From: Kangiella taiwanensis
GTDB taxonomy: Bacteria > Pseudomonadota > Gammaproteobacteria > Enterobacterales > Kangiellaceae
NCBI RefSeq assembly: GCF_020005165.1
Contig: NZ_JAHCLT010000003.1
Span: forward strand, 310,001 to 374,000
Length of the DNA stretch: 64,000 nt
Direction: 5' to 3'
The notes beneath the pieces are model-generated. The model was not told the origin of the DNA. It ran no database searches and saw only the letters and a list, made by a program, of their open reading frames with translations. This document shows, piece by piece, positions 54,045-62,987 of this stretch. Position 1 is the first letter of the stretch, and each line of letters starts with the position of its first letter. A program made the position numbers and the translations under genes.

Positions 54045-54776
54045 TTGATAAAAACAAACAAATTTTTTGGAGCAAACGTGCGCGGTAATATTATTTCTTA
54101 TATTGAAATGTGCCAGGAAGAAGGGACTAGCCTTCAAAAAGGTATGAATTTTCGACTACGCGGTGGGCACTCTATAATATTAATGTCAGTCAGCCCAAAC
54201 GCTCCGTATAAAGATGAAATCCAAGAAAATGGTACTGTGCTAATTTACGAAGGCCACGACGCTCCTAAAAATCAACATAAGGGAAACCCAAAAGAAGTAG
54301 ACCAGCCAGAATTTAGGCATACCGGCTCATTAACTGAAAATGGAAAGTTTAAACGCGCTGCTATAGACTTTAAAAAAGGTTTAAAAGGCCCTGATATTGT
54401 TAAAGTATATGAAAAGATCAAAACAGGAATATGGTCAGATAATGGCTTTTTCCATTTAGTCGACGCATGGACTCAGTCTGATGGATTGAGAAACGTATTT
54501 AAGTTTAAACTAATTGCTGTAGACCATGTTTCGGACAATAAAAAGTCCGAAGAGTCTATTACTGAAGAATTTACTAGAAGTAGAATTATACCTACAAGTG
54601 TAAAGCTAGCTGTTTGGAAAAGAGACCGGGGGAAATGTGTAACGTGCGGTGCGCAAGATGAGTTACACTTTGACCATATTCTTCCGTACTCTAAAGGGGG
54701 AACTTCGTTGAAAGTTGAAAATATCCAATTGTTGTGTGCAAGGCATAACCTTGAAAAAAGTGCCAAGATACAATAA
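54045..54776 (+). CDS. SRA/YDG-like plus HNH endonuclease, probable modification-dependent
   Basis: A 243-residue AT-rich gene lying between hutI and the hutG-like gene. Residues 20-165 resemble an SRA/YDG modified-base reader (GGHSIILMSVSPNAPYKDEI, then NGTVLIYEGHD, and WSDNGFFHLVDAW in the YDG position). The C-terminal 60 residues are a clear HNH nuclease: KCVTCGAQDELHFDHILPYS, then NIQLLCARHN. SRA-HNH fusions are known as type IV enzymes that cut DNA with modified cytosine. The TTG at 54045 has its AAAAGG too close; GTG at 54078, five bases after GGAG, is a good alternative start (232 residues). Base composition differs from the hut genes, suggesting transfer. Confidence 0.75.
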   Translation: MIKTNKFFGANVRGNIISYIEMCQEEGTSLQKGMNFRLRGGHSIILMSVSPNAPYKDEIQENGTVLIYEGHDAPKNQHKGNPKEVDQPEFRHTGSLTENGKFKRAAIDFKKGLKGPDIVKVYEKIKTGIWSDNGFFHLVDAWTQSDGLRNVFKFKLIAVDHVSDNKKSEESITEEFTRSRIIPTSVKLAVWKRDRGKCVTCGAQDELHFDHILPYSKGGTSLKVENIQLLCARHNLEKSAKIQ

Positions 54777-54808
54777 CGGTAACTGCAATGATTATGAAGA
54801 ATTTTTCT

Positions 54809-56023
54809 TTAAGTACAGGATTTTAATCGTTGTAGTAGACGCTTAATCACCCCCGCAACCTTCTGAGCCTTTTCCTGATCAAATAACCTTAGCTTTTCGT
54901 CCAAATAAGTTATTTGCGACAACTCTAATTGAATGGTGTAGATATTATCGTCGGGCTTAGCATACTGGCGCGTAATAAAGCCGCCCTTAAAGCGTCCGTT
55001 GATAATTTTTGAATAGTCACCGGTATCGAAGTTTTCAAGTACTGATTTAAGTTCCTCGTTTACGGTTTGGCCTTCGTTAGTGCCGAAGTTAAAGTCTGGC
55101 AGTTGGCCGTCGAAGAAACGCGGTACGTGAGATTGAATAGTGTGCGCTTCAAACAGCAAACAGTAGCCGAATTTGTGTTTGGCTTGTTTAATTAGGCGCT
55201 GTAGCTCTTGATGATAAGGCCTCCAGTACAATTCTGTTCTGCGCGCGACCTCATGCGAATCAGGCTCGTCGTCTTCATCGTATAATGCTTCCAAGTCAAA
55301 GGTCGATGTCGGACAAAGCTCAGTATTGTCAGCGCCTTTGTACAGTACTTTACCGCTACTGTCTCGATTAAGGTCAATCAAGTAGCGCGAGTAGTTAGCA
55401 TTGATTCGAGTTACTTTTAACTCTTCTAAAAAGCTATAAAGCTGAACCAGGTACCAGTCAGTGTCGGCGCTGTTTAAGGCTATGTCCGTCATCTGCTCTA
55501 GGACGTCATGCGGGATAAACTGCCCGTGATGCGGCATTGAGACAATAATCGGCGAATCCTGCTCTACTAAATCGAATACTGGTATTTCAGCCTCACTAAA
55601 ACGCAGGCTGGCCCTATCCAGAGGCATAATATCAGCATCAACGTATTGGGTTCGCGCTAGGTCTGAGTTGATTAATTCATCGCTGTAGTAATAACTGATC
55701 AGTCTTTTGGCGTCGTTAATCAATAATGGGCACTGTTGCTCCACTGTATTCCATGATTCCGAGCTTGCTCCTGAATGGTTTAAGTACCACTTTACTTGGT
55801 ACAAGTAATCTAGAAAGAAGTCGGTCAGCGTCCGGTGGTACTTTTCTTCTGCGCCAAGGACTTTGGTCAGCTTGATAATATCCTGATGGAACTTTTCGCG
55901 AGCCTCGACCATAGAATATTCATGGATATAGTCCCAGGCGACCTTTAAGTGCGCCAAGTGATTGAATTCACTAGGCTCAATGTCTTGTTTTTTAAATCGC
56001 TCAGTTAATGATTCAGAACTCAT
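54809..56023 (-). CDS. hutG: N-formylglutamate deformylase-like protein with N-terminal extension
   Basis: Likely hydrolyses N-formylglutamate to glutamate and formate, the last hut step after HutF. I take the ATG at 56023 (404 residues); a GTG 12 codons upstream is possible. Residues 155-400 form the N-formylglutamate amidohydrolase domain: IIVSMPHHGQFIPHDV, SRYLIDLNRD, LFEAHTIQSHVPRFFDG and YTIQLELSQITYLDE. Residues 20-130 are an extra helical domain starting FNHLAHLKVAWDYIHEY with conserved His and Trp, a form I associate with stand-alone uncharacterised proteins. Standard HutG (about 265 residues) lacks it. It is divergent from hutC with an operator between. Confidence 0.85.
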   Translation of the reverse strand: MSSESLTERFKKQDIEPSEFNHLAHLKVAWDYIHEYSMVEAREKFHQDIIKLTKVLGAEEKYHRTLTDFFLDYLYQVKWYLNHSGASSESWNTVEQQCPLLINDAKRLISYYYSDELINSDLARTQYVDADIMPLDRASLRFSEAEIPVFDLVEQDSPIIVSMPHHGQFIPHDVLEQMTDIALNSADTDWYLVQLYSFLEELKVTRINANYSRYLIDLNRDSSGKVLYKGADNTELCPTSTFDLEALYDEDDEPDSHEVARRTELYWRPYHQELQRLIKQAKHKFGYCLLFEAHTIQSHVPRFFDGQLPDFNFGTNEGQTVNEELKSVLENFDTGDYSKIINGRFKGGFITRQYAKPDDNIYTIQLELSQITYLDEKLRLFDQEKAQKVAGVIKRLLQRLKSCT

Positions 56024-56113
56024 CGGTCTCACTTGCCTTTTCTTTATTTCTCTTTTCACTTTTCTTTGCTATTTACGCTTGAAAAGCATACGTATTTATT
56101 AGTATAGTTCAAC

Positions 56114-56125
56114 TTGTATATACAA
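56114..56125. promoter_or_regulatory. HutC-type operator
   Basis: TTGTATATACAA is a perfect 12-base palindrome in the interval between the hutG-like gene and hutC. It has the form expected for the GntR-family HutC repressor and is placed to control both directions. Confidence 0.65.
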
Positions 56126-56195
56126 CTTAGCATACAGGATTTTTTGCTAGGTTCAAGACATGATACGGACAAAAATAATCTTTACGCAATAGCTA

Positions 56196-56927
56196 ATGAC
56201 CGATCTGAATACTCGCCGCTATATGGTGGTAAAAAACTTTATAAAACAAGGCATTGAAGATGGCAGCTGGGCTGAGCACAAGCGTGTTCCGTCTGAAAAC
56301 GAGCTTGTCGAAACCTGTGGCGTTAGTCGCATGACTGCACGTCGCGCGTTAGACGAACTGACCGAAGAAGGCATCTTATATCGTGCTCAGGGACGCGGAA
56401 CTTTCGTTGCGCCTAAAAAGCTTCACTCGCCGATGCTCGAAATCCGGAACATTGCTGACGAAGTTAAAGAGCGTGGCAATGAATATTCTAATGAATTGAT
56501 TTTATTGCAAAAAGAGCATTGCCCTACCCACCTTTTACACTACTTTGACTTAGAGGAAGGCGAAGACATTTTTCACTCGATCATGGTGCACAAAGAAAAT
56601 AACAAGCCAATTCAGATCGAACAGCGCTACGTCAACCCAAAGGCTGCGCCGGATTACTTGAAACAGAATTTTAATGAGATGACGCCAAACGTTTATTTGT
56701 CCGAAATGGCGCCATTAACGCAAGCTGAGCATCAAATCGAAGCCAAAGAAGCGGATCCTTTTATGCGTGTGACGCTAAAGCTACAAGAGCACGAGCCAGT
56801 GCTATCGATCGATAGAACCACTTGGTCGAAAGACTTGTTAGTCAGCTATTGCCAATTATTCCACCCTGCTAGCCGCTTTAAGCTAACAGGACGATTTACT
56901 ACTGAACACCAACTGACTGAACTGTAG
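56196..56927 (+). CDS. hutC: Histidine utilisation repressor HutC
   Basis: GntR/HutC-family repressor released by urocanate. It has 243 residues: winged helix at 5-75 (KRVPSENELVETCGVSRMTARRAL, then RAQGRGTFVA) and a C-terminal UTRA effector domain (HSIMVHKENNKPIQIEQRYVNP, ending SCQLFHPASRFKLTGRF-like). It is first in the hutC-hutU-hutH unit, with a palindromic operator 70 bases upstream. The start has only a weak ribosome site. Confidence 0.93.
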   Translation: MTDLNTRRYMVVKNFIKQGIEDGSWAEHKRVPSENELVETCGVSRMTARRALDELTEEGILYRAQGRGTFVAPKKLHSPMLEIRNIADEVKERGNEYSNELILLQKEHCPTHLLHYFDLEEGEDIFHSIMVHKENNKPIQIEQRYVNPKAAPDYLKQNFNEMTPNVYLSEMAPLTQAEHQIEAKEADPFMRVTLKLQEHEPVLSIDRTTWSKDLLVSYCQLFHPASRFKLTGRFTTEHQLTEL

Positions 56928-56984
56928 CTCTCCACATAGTAAAGAGAACAGTTCGGACAATGACAATATTAGAGAGGAGTCAAA

Positions 56985-58652
56985 ATGAGCGAACGTTTTG
57001 ATGCAAGTCGCGAGATACGAGCGCCAAAAGGCACAAAGTTAAACGCCAAATCATGGTTAACCGAGGCACCGCTTCGTATGTTAATGAACAACCTTGATCC
57101 TGACGTTGCTGAGCACCCACAGGGCTTAGTCGTTTATGGTGGCATTGGTCGTGCCGCTCGTAACTGGGAGTGTTATGACAAAATCGTTGAGTCACTTAAA
57201 GAGCTTAATGATGATGAAACGCTTCTGGTTCAGTCAGGCAAACCTGTTGGCGTGTTCAAAACTCACGCGGATGCACCGCGCGTTTTAATTGCGAACTCAA
57301 ACCTCGTGCCACACTGGGCAAACTGGGAACACTTCAATGAGCTAGACCGCAAAGGGCTTATGATGTACGGCCAGATGACGGCGGGTTCTTGGATATACAT
57401 TGGTAGCCAAGGCATTGTCCAAGGCACCTACGAGACTTTTGTTGAAGCGGGTCGTCAGCACTTCGACGGCAACACTACAGGCAAGTGGATTTTAACGGGC
57501 GGTCTTGGTGGTATGGGTGGCGCGCAGCCACTAGCTGCAACCATGGCAGGCTACTGCATGATCGCTGTCGAATGTGACGAAACGCGTATCGACTTCCGCC
57601 TGCGTACAGGCTATGTCGATAAAAAGGCTACGAGCATTGATGAAGCCATGAAAATGTTGCAAGAAGCATTGGACAAAGGTGAAGCCATTTCGATTGGTTT
57701 ACTTGGCAACGCAGCTGACGTATTCCCAGAGCTACAAAAGCGTGGCGCTAAACCTGACTTAGTGACTGACCAAACCTCAGCACACGATCCAGTAAACGGC
57801 TACTTGCCACAAGGCTGGACCGTTGAAGAGTGGCGCGAAAAAGCAGAGTCGAACCCCGACGAAGTCACAAAGGCAGCTAAAAAATCCATGGCAGTTCAAG
57901 TTAAAGCCATGGTTGAGTTTGCTCACGCAGGCATTCCTACGGTTGATTACGGGAACAACATTCGCCAAATGGCGCTGGAAGAAGGCGTGGAAAACGCTTT
58001 TGATTTCCCAGGCTTTGTTCCAGCTTATATCCGCCCTCTTTTCTGTCGTGGTATCGGCCCATTCCGCTGGGCAGCGCTATCGGGTGATCCAGAAGATATT
58101 TATAAAACTGACCAAAAAGTGAAAGAAATCATCGCTGACGACCCGCATCTTCATAACTGGCTCGACATGGCGAAAGAGCGCATTCAATTCCAAGGCTTGC
58201 CATCGCGTATCTGCTGGGTCGGTTTAGGCTTACGCCATAAACTAGGCTTGGCATTCAATGAGATGGTTAAGAATGGCGAGCTAAAAGCGCCAGTTGTCAT
58301 TGGCCGTGACCACCTGGACTCAGGCTCAGTTGCTAGCCCTAACCGTGAGACCGAAGGTATGAAAGATGGTTCAGACGCTGTATCTGACTGGCCACTGCTG
58401 AACGCCATGTTGAATGTGGCTGGTGGCGCAACTTGGGTATCCCTGCATCACGGTGGCGGTGTTGGTATGGGCTTCTCGCAGCATTCTGGCGTCGTGATTT
58501 GCTGTGACGGCACCGACGAAGCTGCCGCACGCATTAATCGCGTATTGTTTAACGACCCTGCGACTGGCGTTATGCGCCACGCAGATGCTGGCTACGACGC
58601 AGCCGTTGAATGCGCTAAAGAGAATAACTTAAATCTACCAATGGTTAAGTAA
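56985..58652 (+). CDS. hutU: Urocanate hydratase
   Basis: NAD+-dependent enzyme converting urocanate to imidazolonepropionate, the second hut step. It has 555 residues, the standard length. Conserved segments include [37 protein letters not shown], and the active-site region [19 protein letters not shown] with the catalytic Asp; [19 protein letters not shown] is the C-terminal signature. The start follows GAGAGGAG. It lies 57 bases after hutC. Confidence 0.97.
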   Translation: MSERFDASREIRAPKGTKLNAKSWLTEAPLRMLMNNLDPDVAEHPQGLVVYGGIGRAARNWECYDKIVESLKELNDDETLLVQSGKPVGVFKTHADAPRVLIANSNLVPHWANWEHFNELDRKGLMMYGQMTAGSWIYIGSQGIVQGTYETFVEAGRQHFDGNTTGKWILTGGLGGMGGAQPLAATMAGYCMIAVECDETRIDFRLRTGYVDKKATSIDEAMKMLQEALDKGEAISIGLLGNAADVFPELQKRGAKPDLVTDQTSAHDPVNGYLPQGWTVEEWREKAESNPDEVTKAAKKSMAVQVKAMVEFAHAGIPTVDYGNNIRQMALEEGVENAFDFPGFVPAYIRPLFCRGIGPFRWAALSGDPEDIYKTDQKVKEIIADDPHLHNWLDMAKERIQFQGLPSRICWVGLGLRHKLGLAFNEMVKNGELKAPVVIGRDHLDSGSVASPNRETEGMKDGSDAVSDWPLLNAMLNVAGGATWVSLHHGGGVGMGFSQHSGVVICCDGTDEAAARINRVLFNDPATGVMRHADAGYDAAVECAKENNLNLPMVK

Positions 58653-58695
58653 GAACTGACAGCAGTTTTGCCAACAGAATTTTAAAGGTATAACT

Positions 58696-60225
58696 ATGAC
58701 AACATATACATTAACACCAGGCGAGTTAACACTGGCCGACTGTCGAGATATTTACTCGAAACCTTGTCAGATCGAACTTAACGCTGACTTTTATCCTGTG
58801 ATCGATCGTTCAGCGCAAACGGTTGCTGATGTGGTTGAAAATAACCAAACGGTTTACGGCATTAACACCGGCTTTGGCTTACTCGCCTCGACTCGTATTC
58901 CACGTGAAAAATTAGAACTACTTCAAGAAAGCTTAGTACTTTCTCACGCAGCGGGCATTGGCGAGTTACTTCCTGATAACGTGGTTCGCTTATTGATGGT
59001 ACTTAAACTGTCTAGCCTATCTCAAGGCCATTCAGGTGTACGTCGCGAAACAGTCGATGCGCTGATCAAACTAGTGAATCATGAAGTTTACCCCTGCATT
59101 CCAGAAAAAGGCTCTGTCGGCGCTTCTGGCGACTTAGCACCACTTGCACACATGAGTTGTACGCTTATTGGCGTTGGCGAAGTTCGCCATAATGGCAAAA
59201 TCATGAGCGCGGTTGAAGGCTTGAAGGTTGCGGGGTTGGAACCATTAACTCTAGCCGCTAAAGAAGGTTTGGCCTTACTTAACGGTACACAATGTTCTAC
59301 AGCGTTAGCACTGGCTGGCTTACTCGGCGCTGAAAACAACTTTGCTGCGGCTATCGTTGCTGGTGGCCTCACAGTTGACGCGGTACTAGGTTCGGTCGCG
59401 CCGTTTGATGCGCGGATTCACGACGTTCGTGGTCACGACGGTCAAAAGAAAGTCGCACTGTCGTTACTCAATCTAATCAAAGGCAGCGAGTTAAACGAGT
59501 CTCACGAAGACTGCGATAAAGTACAAGATCCTTATTCTCTGCGTTGCCAGCCACAAGTCATGGGCGCTGCTCTCGACCATATGCGTTTCGCTGCTTCGGT
59601 ATTATTAACTGAAGCAAACGCTGTGTCAGATAACCCGCTAGTGTTCCCTGAAGACGGCGATATCATTTCTGGCGGTAACTTCCACGCAGAGCCAGTTGCT
59701 ATGTCTTCTGATCTACTCGCTGTGGTGATTGCAGAAGTTGGCGCTATTGTAGAGCGTCGTATCGCACTGATGCTCGATAAACACTTAAGTGGCCTTCCTG
59801 CATTTTTAGTAGAAGACAGTGGTGTTAACTCAGGCTTTATGATTGCACAAGTAACTGCGGCAGCCCTAGCCTCAGAAAATAAAACACTGGCCCACCCTGC
59901 TTCGGTCGATAGCCTACCAACGTCAGCTAACCAGGAAGATCACGTTTCGATGGCGACTTTCGCGGCAAGACGTCTACGAGATATGAACTTCAACACAGCT
60001 GGCGTCATTGCGGTTGAGTTATTAAGCGCGGCACAAGGCTTAGACTTCCGCGCACCACTAAAAACCTCTGCAACGCTGCAAAAGGCTTATGACGCGATTC
60101 GTGAAAAAGTTCCATATTACGAAAAAGACCGCCACTTCGGCCCAGATATTGAAGCCATTCGCGAACTAATCGATAGCGGCTTATTTAATCAGTTCGCTAA
60201 AGAGTTAGAGCTTCCGAGCTTGTAA
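58696..60225 (+). CDS. hutH: Histidine ammonia-lyase
   Basis: Removes ammonia from histidine to give urocanate, the first hut step. It has 509 residues. The self-formed MIO cofactor arises from the Ala-Ser-Gly in [15 protein letters not shown]. Other family motifs are [24 protein letters not shown] and [21 protein letters not shown]. It is the last gene of hutCUH, 43 bases after hutU and followed by a terminator. Confidence 0.97.
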   Translation: MTTYTLTPGELTLADCRDIYSKPCQIELNADFYPVIDRSAQTVADVVENNQTVYGINTGFGLLASTRIPREKLELLQESLVLSHAAGIGELLPDNVVRLLMVLKLSSLSQGHSGVRRETVDALIKLVNHEVYPCIPEKGSVGASGDLAPLAHMSCTLIGVGEVRHNGKIMSAVEGLKVAGLEPLTLAAKEGLALLNGTQCSTALALAGLLGAENNFAAAIVAGGLTVDAVLGSVAPFDARIHDVRGHDGQKKVALSLLNLIKGSELNESHEDCDKVQDPYSLRCQPQVMGAALDHMRFAASVLLTEANAVSDNPLVFPEDGDIISGGNFHAEPVAMSSDLLAVVIAEVGAIVERRIALMLDKHLSGLPAFLVEDSGVNSGFMIAQVTAAALASENKTLAHPASVDSLPTSANQEDHVSMATFAARRLRDMNFNTAGVIAVELLSAAQGLDFRAPLKTSATLQKAYDAIREKVPYYEKDRHFGPDIEAIRELIDSGLFNQFAKELELPSL

Positions 60226-60248
60226 GAGACTTTTGAATGATATGAGCA

Positions 60249-60277
60249 TAAAAAAAGCGCCGATTCGGCGCTTTTTT
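60249..60277. terminator. Bidirectional terminator
   Basis: AAAAAAAGCGCCGA and TCGGCGCTTTTTT between hutH and the convergent small exported protein gene. Confidence 0.88.
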
Positions 60278-60302
60278 CTTAAACTGGATAAACACTTAAG
60301 AG

Positions 60303-60638
60303 CTACATTCCTAAAGAAATCTCAGCAATTCTGCGGCGAGCTTTTTTTAGTTGAGAGGTGAACTCTTCATTTTCCAGTAGATGCTTGTAGTTGTCAGATG
60401 CGTAAAGATGGTTTACCAATTTTTTCTGACGTTTAAACTCTTCTGGAAGATAATCAACACCGACTTTGCACCAAGCCATACCTTTGAGTCTTAACTGCTC
60501 AGGATGGCCTTCACCTTTAACGAATTTGCAAATCGATACAATTTTGTCTGCCATGTGATCGTCAATATCAAGAACCTCTGCTTTCGCTACTGAGGTTGCA
60601 GCTAATAACAATACTCCTGTTAGGAACGGTTTAAACAT
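60303..60638 (-). CDS. Small exported protein of unknown function
   Basis: I use the ATG at 60638, eight bases after GAG (111 residues); a start 16 codons earlier is not supported. The signal peptide MFKPFLTGVLLLAATSVAKA is followed by a basic helical protein with two Cys (ICKFVKG and AWCKVGV) that may form a disulfide. No known domain is recognised. It is convergent with hutH and 62 bases downstream of the YceI-like gene on the same strand, so the two may be one transcript. Confidence 0.7.
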   Translation of the reverse strand: MFKPFLTGVLLLAATSVAKAEVLDIDDHMADKIVSICKFVKGEGHPEQLRLKGMAWCKVGVDYLPEEFKRQKKLVNHLYASDNYKHLLENEEFTSQLKKARRRIAEISLGM

Positions 60639-60699
60639 TTTCATCACTCTTGCTATATGGGGTTTATACCAATAGCTGTTAACCATTCCCTTTAAAGTA

Positions 60700-61284
60700 T
60701 TATGTATCCTTTTGAGCGTTACTTTTAACAGCTATATCAAACTCAACGTTGACTTCATGCTTTACCCAGTCTGGATTTTTCCAAGCGCCAAGACCAAGGT
60801 CAAAATCGAGTCTGTTGATTGTAAAATCACCCGACAGTCTCAACAAGTCGACTAGTTCACGAATTTCTAATTTAAAGCTATAAGGCTTTGATATTCCTTT
60901 AATTTCCAGCTGACCTTTAATCTCGTAAATATCGTTAGAAACAGCCTCAATCGTCTCTGACTTAAAGTAACTTCTAGGAGTGTTATCAATATCAAACCAG
61001 TTACCTTTTTTGAGCTTTGTGTCACGTTTTTCGCTACCACTTTCCAGCGAAGCAAGCTCAATAACAACATCAATACGGCTGTTCTCTAAATCATCACGAT
61101 TAAATATCGCATCAACTTTAAAGTCAGCAAAGTGCCCAGTGAACGCTGTTTTGCGATTTTGTACGCCACTGAATTCAATCTTGCTGTCCTCAGCCACAAC
61201 GCGTGTGTACTCCTTTGACTGGCCCATTAAAGGTGCCAACATAATCAATGACGCGAATACCAGTAAATATTTTTCTTTCAACAT
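60700..61284 (-). CDS. YceI-family periplasmic protein
   Basis: A 194-residue exported lipocalin-like protein of the YceI family, which binds isoprenoid-like lipids in an eight-stranded barrel. It has a signal peptide (MLKEKYLLVFASLIMLAPLMGQS), then the typical start VVAEDSKIEFSGVQNRKTAFTGHF and the later strands NWFDIDNTPRSYFKSETIE and IKGQLEIKGISKPYSFKLEI. The physiological ligand is unknown. The 64-base gap to the divergent DUF4139 gene holds both promoters. Confidence 0.88.
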   Translation of the reverse strand: MLKEKYLLVFASLIMLAPLMGQSKEYTRVVAEDSKIEFSGVQNRKTAFTGHFADFKVDAIFNRDDLENSRIDVVIELASLESGSEKRDTKLKKGNWFDIDNTPRSYFKSETIEAVSNDIYEIKGQLEIKGISKPYSFKLEIRELVDLLRLSGDFTINRLDFDLGLGAWKNPDWVKHEVNVEFDIAVKSNAQKDT

Positions 61285-61381
61285 ACTAAAACCTACATTT
61301 TTAAATTTTTGTAGAACTTAACCCTTTTGAGTTACTCTGACGTTTATAGTGGTAGAACTATGGAAACACAAGGTAAACTTT

Positions 61382-62911
61382 ATGCGTATTAAACATAATT
61401 CACATAGCGTATTGGCATTAATGATCGCCGCCAGCTTAGGAGCAACCACCATGACACACGCTAAGTCTAACGATGGAAGCGATGCCATCACGATTTATAG
61501 CAGCGCCCAACCGGGCTCAATCTCACCGAATGTCTACCGCCCCGTTCCAGGACAGCATTACGGTAATTACAATGTTCCGGGCTACGCAGTGGTGAAAAGC
61601 ACTCAAACCCACAACATCAAGAAAGGGTTGAACCAACTCGAAGTTAATGACGTTGCCGCCCTTCTCGATCCAACTACGGTATCATTCCGTTCATTAACTG
61701 ACCCTGAAGCCCACGTGTTAGAGCAAAACTATCAGTTTGACCTAGTGAGTCAACAAAAGTTGCTGCAGCGATACTTAGGCAAGACCATCGTTGTTGAGCA
61801 GGTTCAAGGTGATGATATTAACCAAATCGAAGGTGAACTGATCAGTGCCACTGGTGGACTGGTGTTAAAAGATAACCGTGGTAATGTCCACAGCATCAGT
61901 AATTACAGCAATATACAGTTTCCTCAATTACCCGGTGGCTTACGCACCAAGCCAACGCTTGTTTGGGATTTAAACGCGACAAAGCCTGGTAAGCATGATA
62001 TCGAACTCAGTTATCAGACCGAGGGCATGACCTGGTGGTCTGATTATAATGTGGTTTATAGCGAAGACACGGGCAACAGCTGCAAACTCGACCTATCAGC
62101 ATGGGTTAGCATTATTAACCAGTCGGGAGCGAGTTTTGAGGATGCAAAGCTGAAATTAATTGCTGGCGATGTTAATCGAGCCCAGCCAGAACAGCATCCG
62201 CTAAGAGCACGAGCGGTATACGAGAAAATGGACTCATCTGCCGGTAATCAGGGGTTCGAAGAAAAAGCCTTTTTTGAATATCACCTATACACTCTGGGTC
62301 GACCTGCGACCTTACCGGATAACTCCACAAAACAGCTTGAGCTATTCCCTTCCGTGAGTTCTATAAACTGCAACAAAGAGTTGGTATTTGATGCTTCTAG
62401 CCAGTATGGGTACGGTGGATTGAATACCAATCAGAATTACGGTCGTAATACTCAAAGTGATGTTAATGTCTATTTACGCTTTAATAACAGCGAAGACAAC
62501 AACATGGGCATGCCACTTCCAGCGGGCCGTATTCGCGTGAATCAGAAAGACACTGATGGTAGCTTAGAGTTTATTGGCGAAGATATTATTGACCATACCC
62601 CAAAAGATGAAGACGTTCTGATCAAAATGGGCAATGCCTTCGATATTAAAGGTGAGCGAAAGCAGACGGATTATCGTGTCGATACCAAAGCTCGAACCAT
62701 GAGCGAAAGCTTTGAAATCACCTTGAAAAACCACAAGCCAGAAGACGCTAAAGTGGTGATTCGCGAAACCTTATACCGCTGGTCTGAATGGGAAATAGCT
62801 CGGAAGTCTCACCAGTTTAGCAAGCAAGATGCTCGTCATATCCATTTTGATGTCGAAGTGCCTGCCAATGAGGAAGTGACCGTTACATACACAGTTAACT
62901 ACTCTTGGTAG
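61382..62911 (+). CDS. DUF4139-family exported protein
   Basis: I use the ATG at 61382 (509 residues) because AAGG lies upstream and a signal peptide then begins (MRIKHNSHSVLALMIAASLGATTMTHA); an earlier in-frame start at 61349 looks unused. The mature protein follows the DUF4139 plan: an N-terminal beta domain with NIKKGLNQLEVNDVAALLDPTTV, a central IELSYQTEGMTWWSDYNVVYSE segment, and a C-terminal beta domain ending in the strand VTVTYTVNYSW. Family members are periplasmic or surface proteins of unknown function. It is single, with a terminator after it. Confidence 0.85.
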   Translation: MRIKHNSHSVLALMIAASLGATTMTHAKSNDGSDAITIYSSAQPGSISPNVYRPVPGQHYGNYNVPGYAVVKSTQTHNIKKGLNQLEVNDVAALLDPTTVSFRSLTDPEAHVLEQNYQFDLVSQQKLLQRYLGKTIVVEQVQGDDINQIEGELISATGGLVLKDNRGNVHSISNYSNIQFPQLPGGLRTKPTLVWDLNATKPGKHDIELSYQTEGMTWWSDYNVVYSEDTGNSCKLDLSAWVSIINQSGASFEDAKLKLIAGDVNRAQPEQHPLRARAVYEKMDSSAGNQGFEEKAFFEYHLYTLGRPATLPDNSTKQLELFPSVSSINCNKELVFDASSQYGYGGLNTNQNYGRNTQSDVNVYLRFNNSEDNNMGMPLPAGRIRVNQKDTDGSLEFIGEDIIDHTPKDEDVLIKMGNAFDIKGERKQTDYRVDTKARTMSESFEITLKNHKPEDAKVVIRETLYRWSEWEIARKSHQFSKQDARHIHFDVEVPANEEVTVTYTVNYSW

Positions 62912-62934
62912 TTGTTACCTCAAATGTTTAGCGC

Positions 62935-62974
62935 AAAAAAAACCGCGTTCTTGTTACCAAGCCGCGGTTTTTTT
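62935..62974. terminator. Bidirectional terminator
   Basis: AAAAAACCGCG and CGCGGTTTTTTT arms with a 16-base interior, between the DUF4139 gene and the convergent M16 protease. Confidence 0.8.
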
Positions 62975-62987
62975 ATTAACGCAACGT

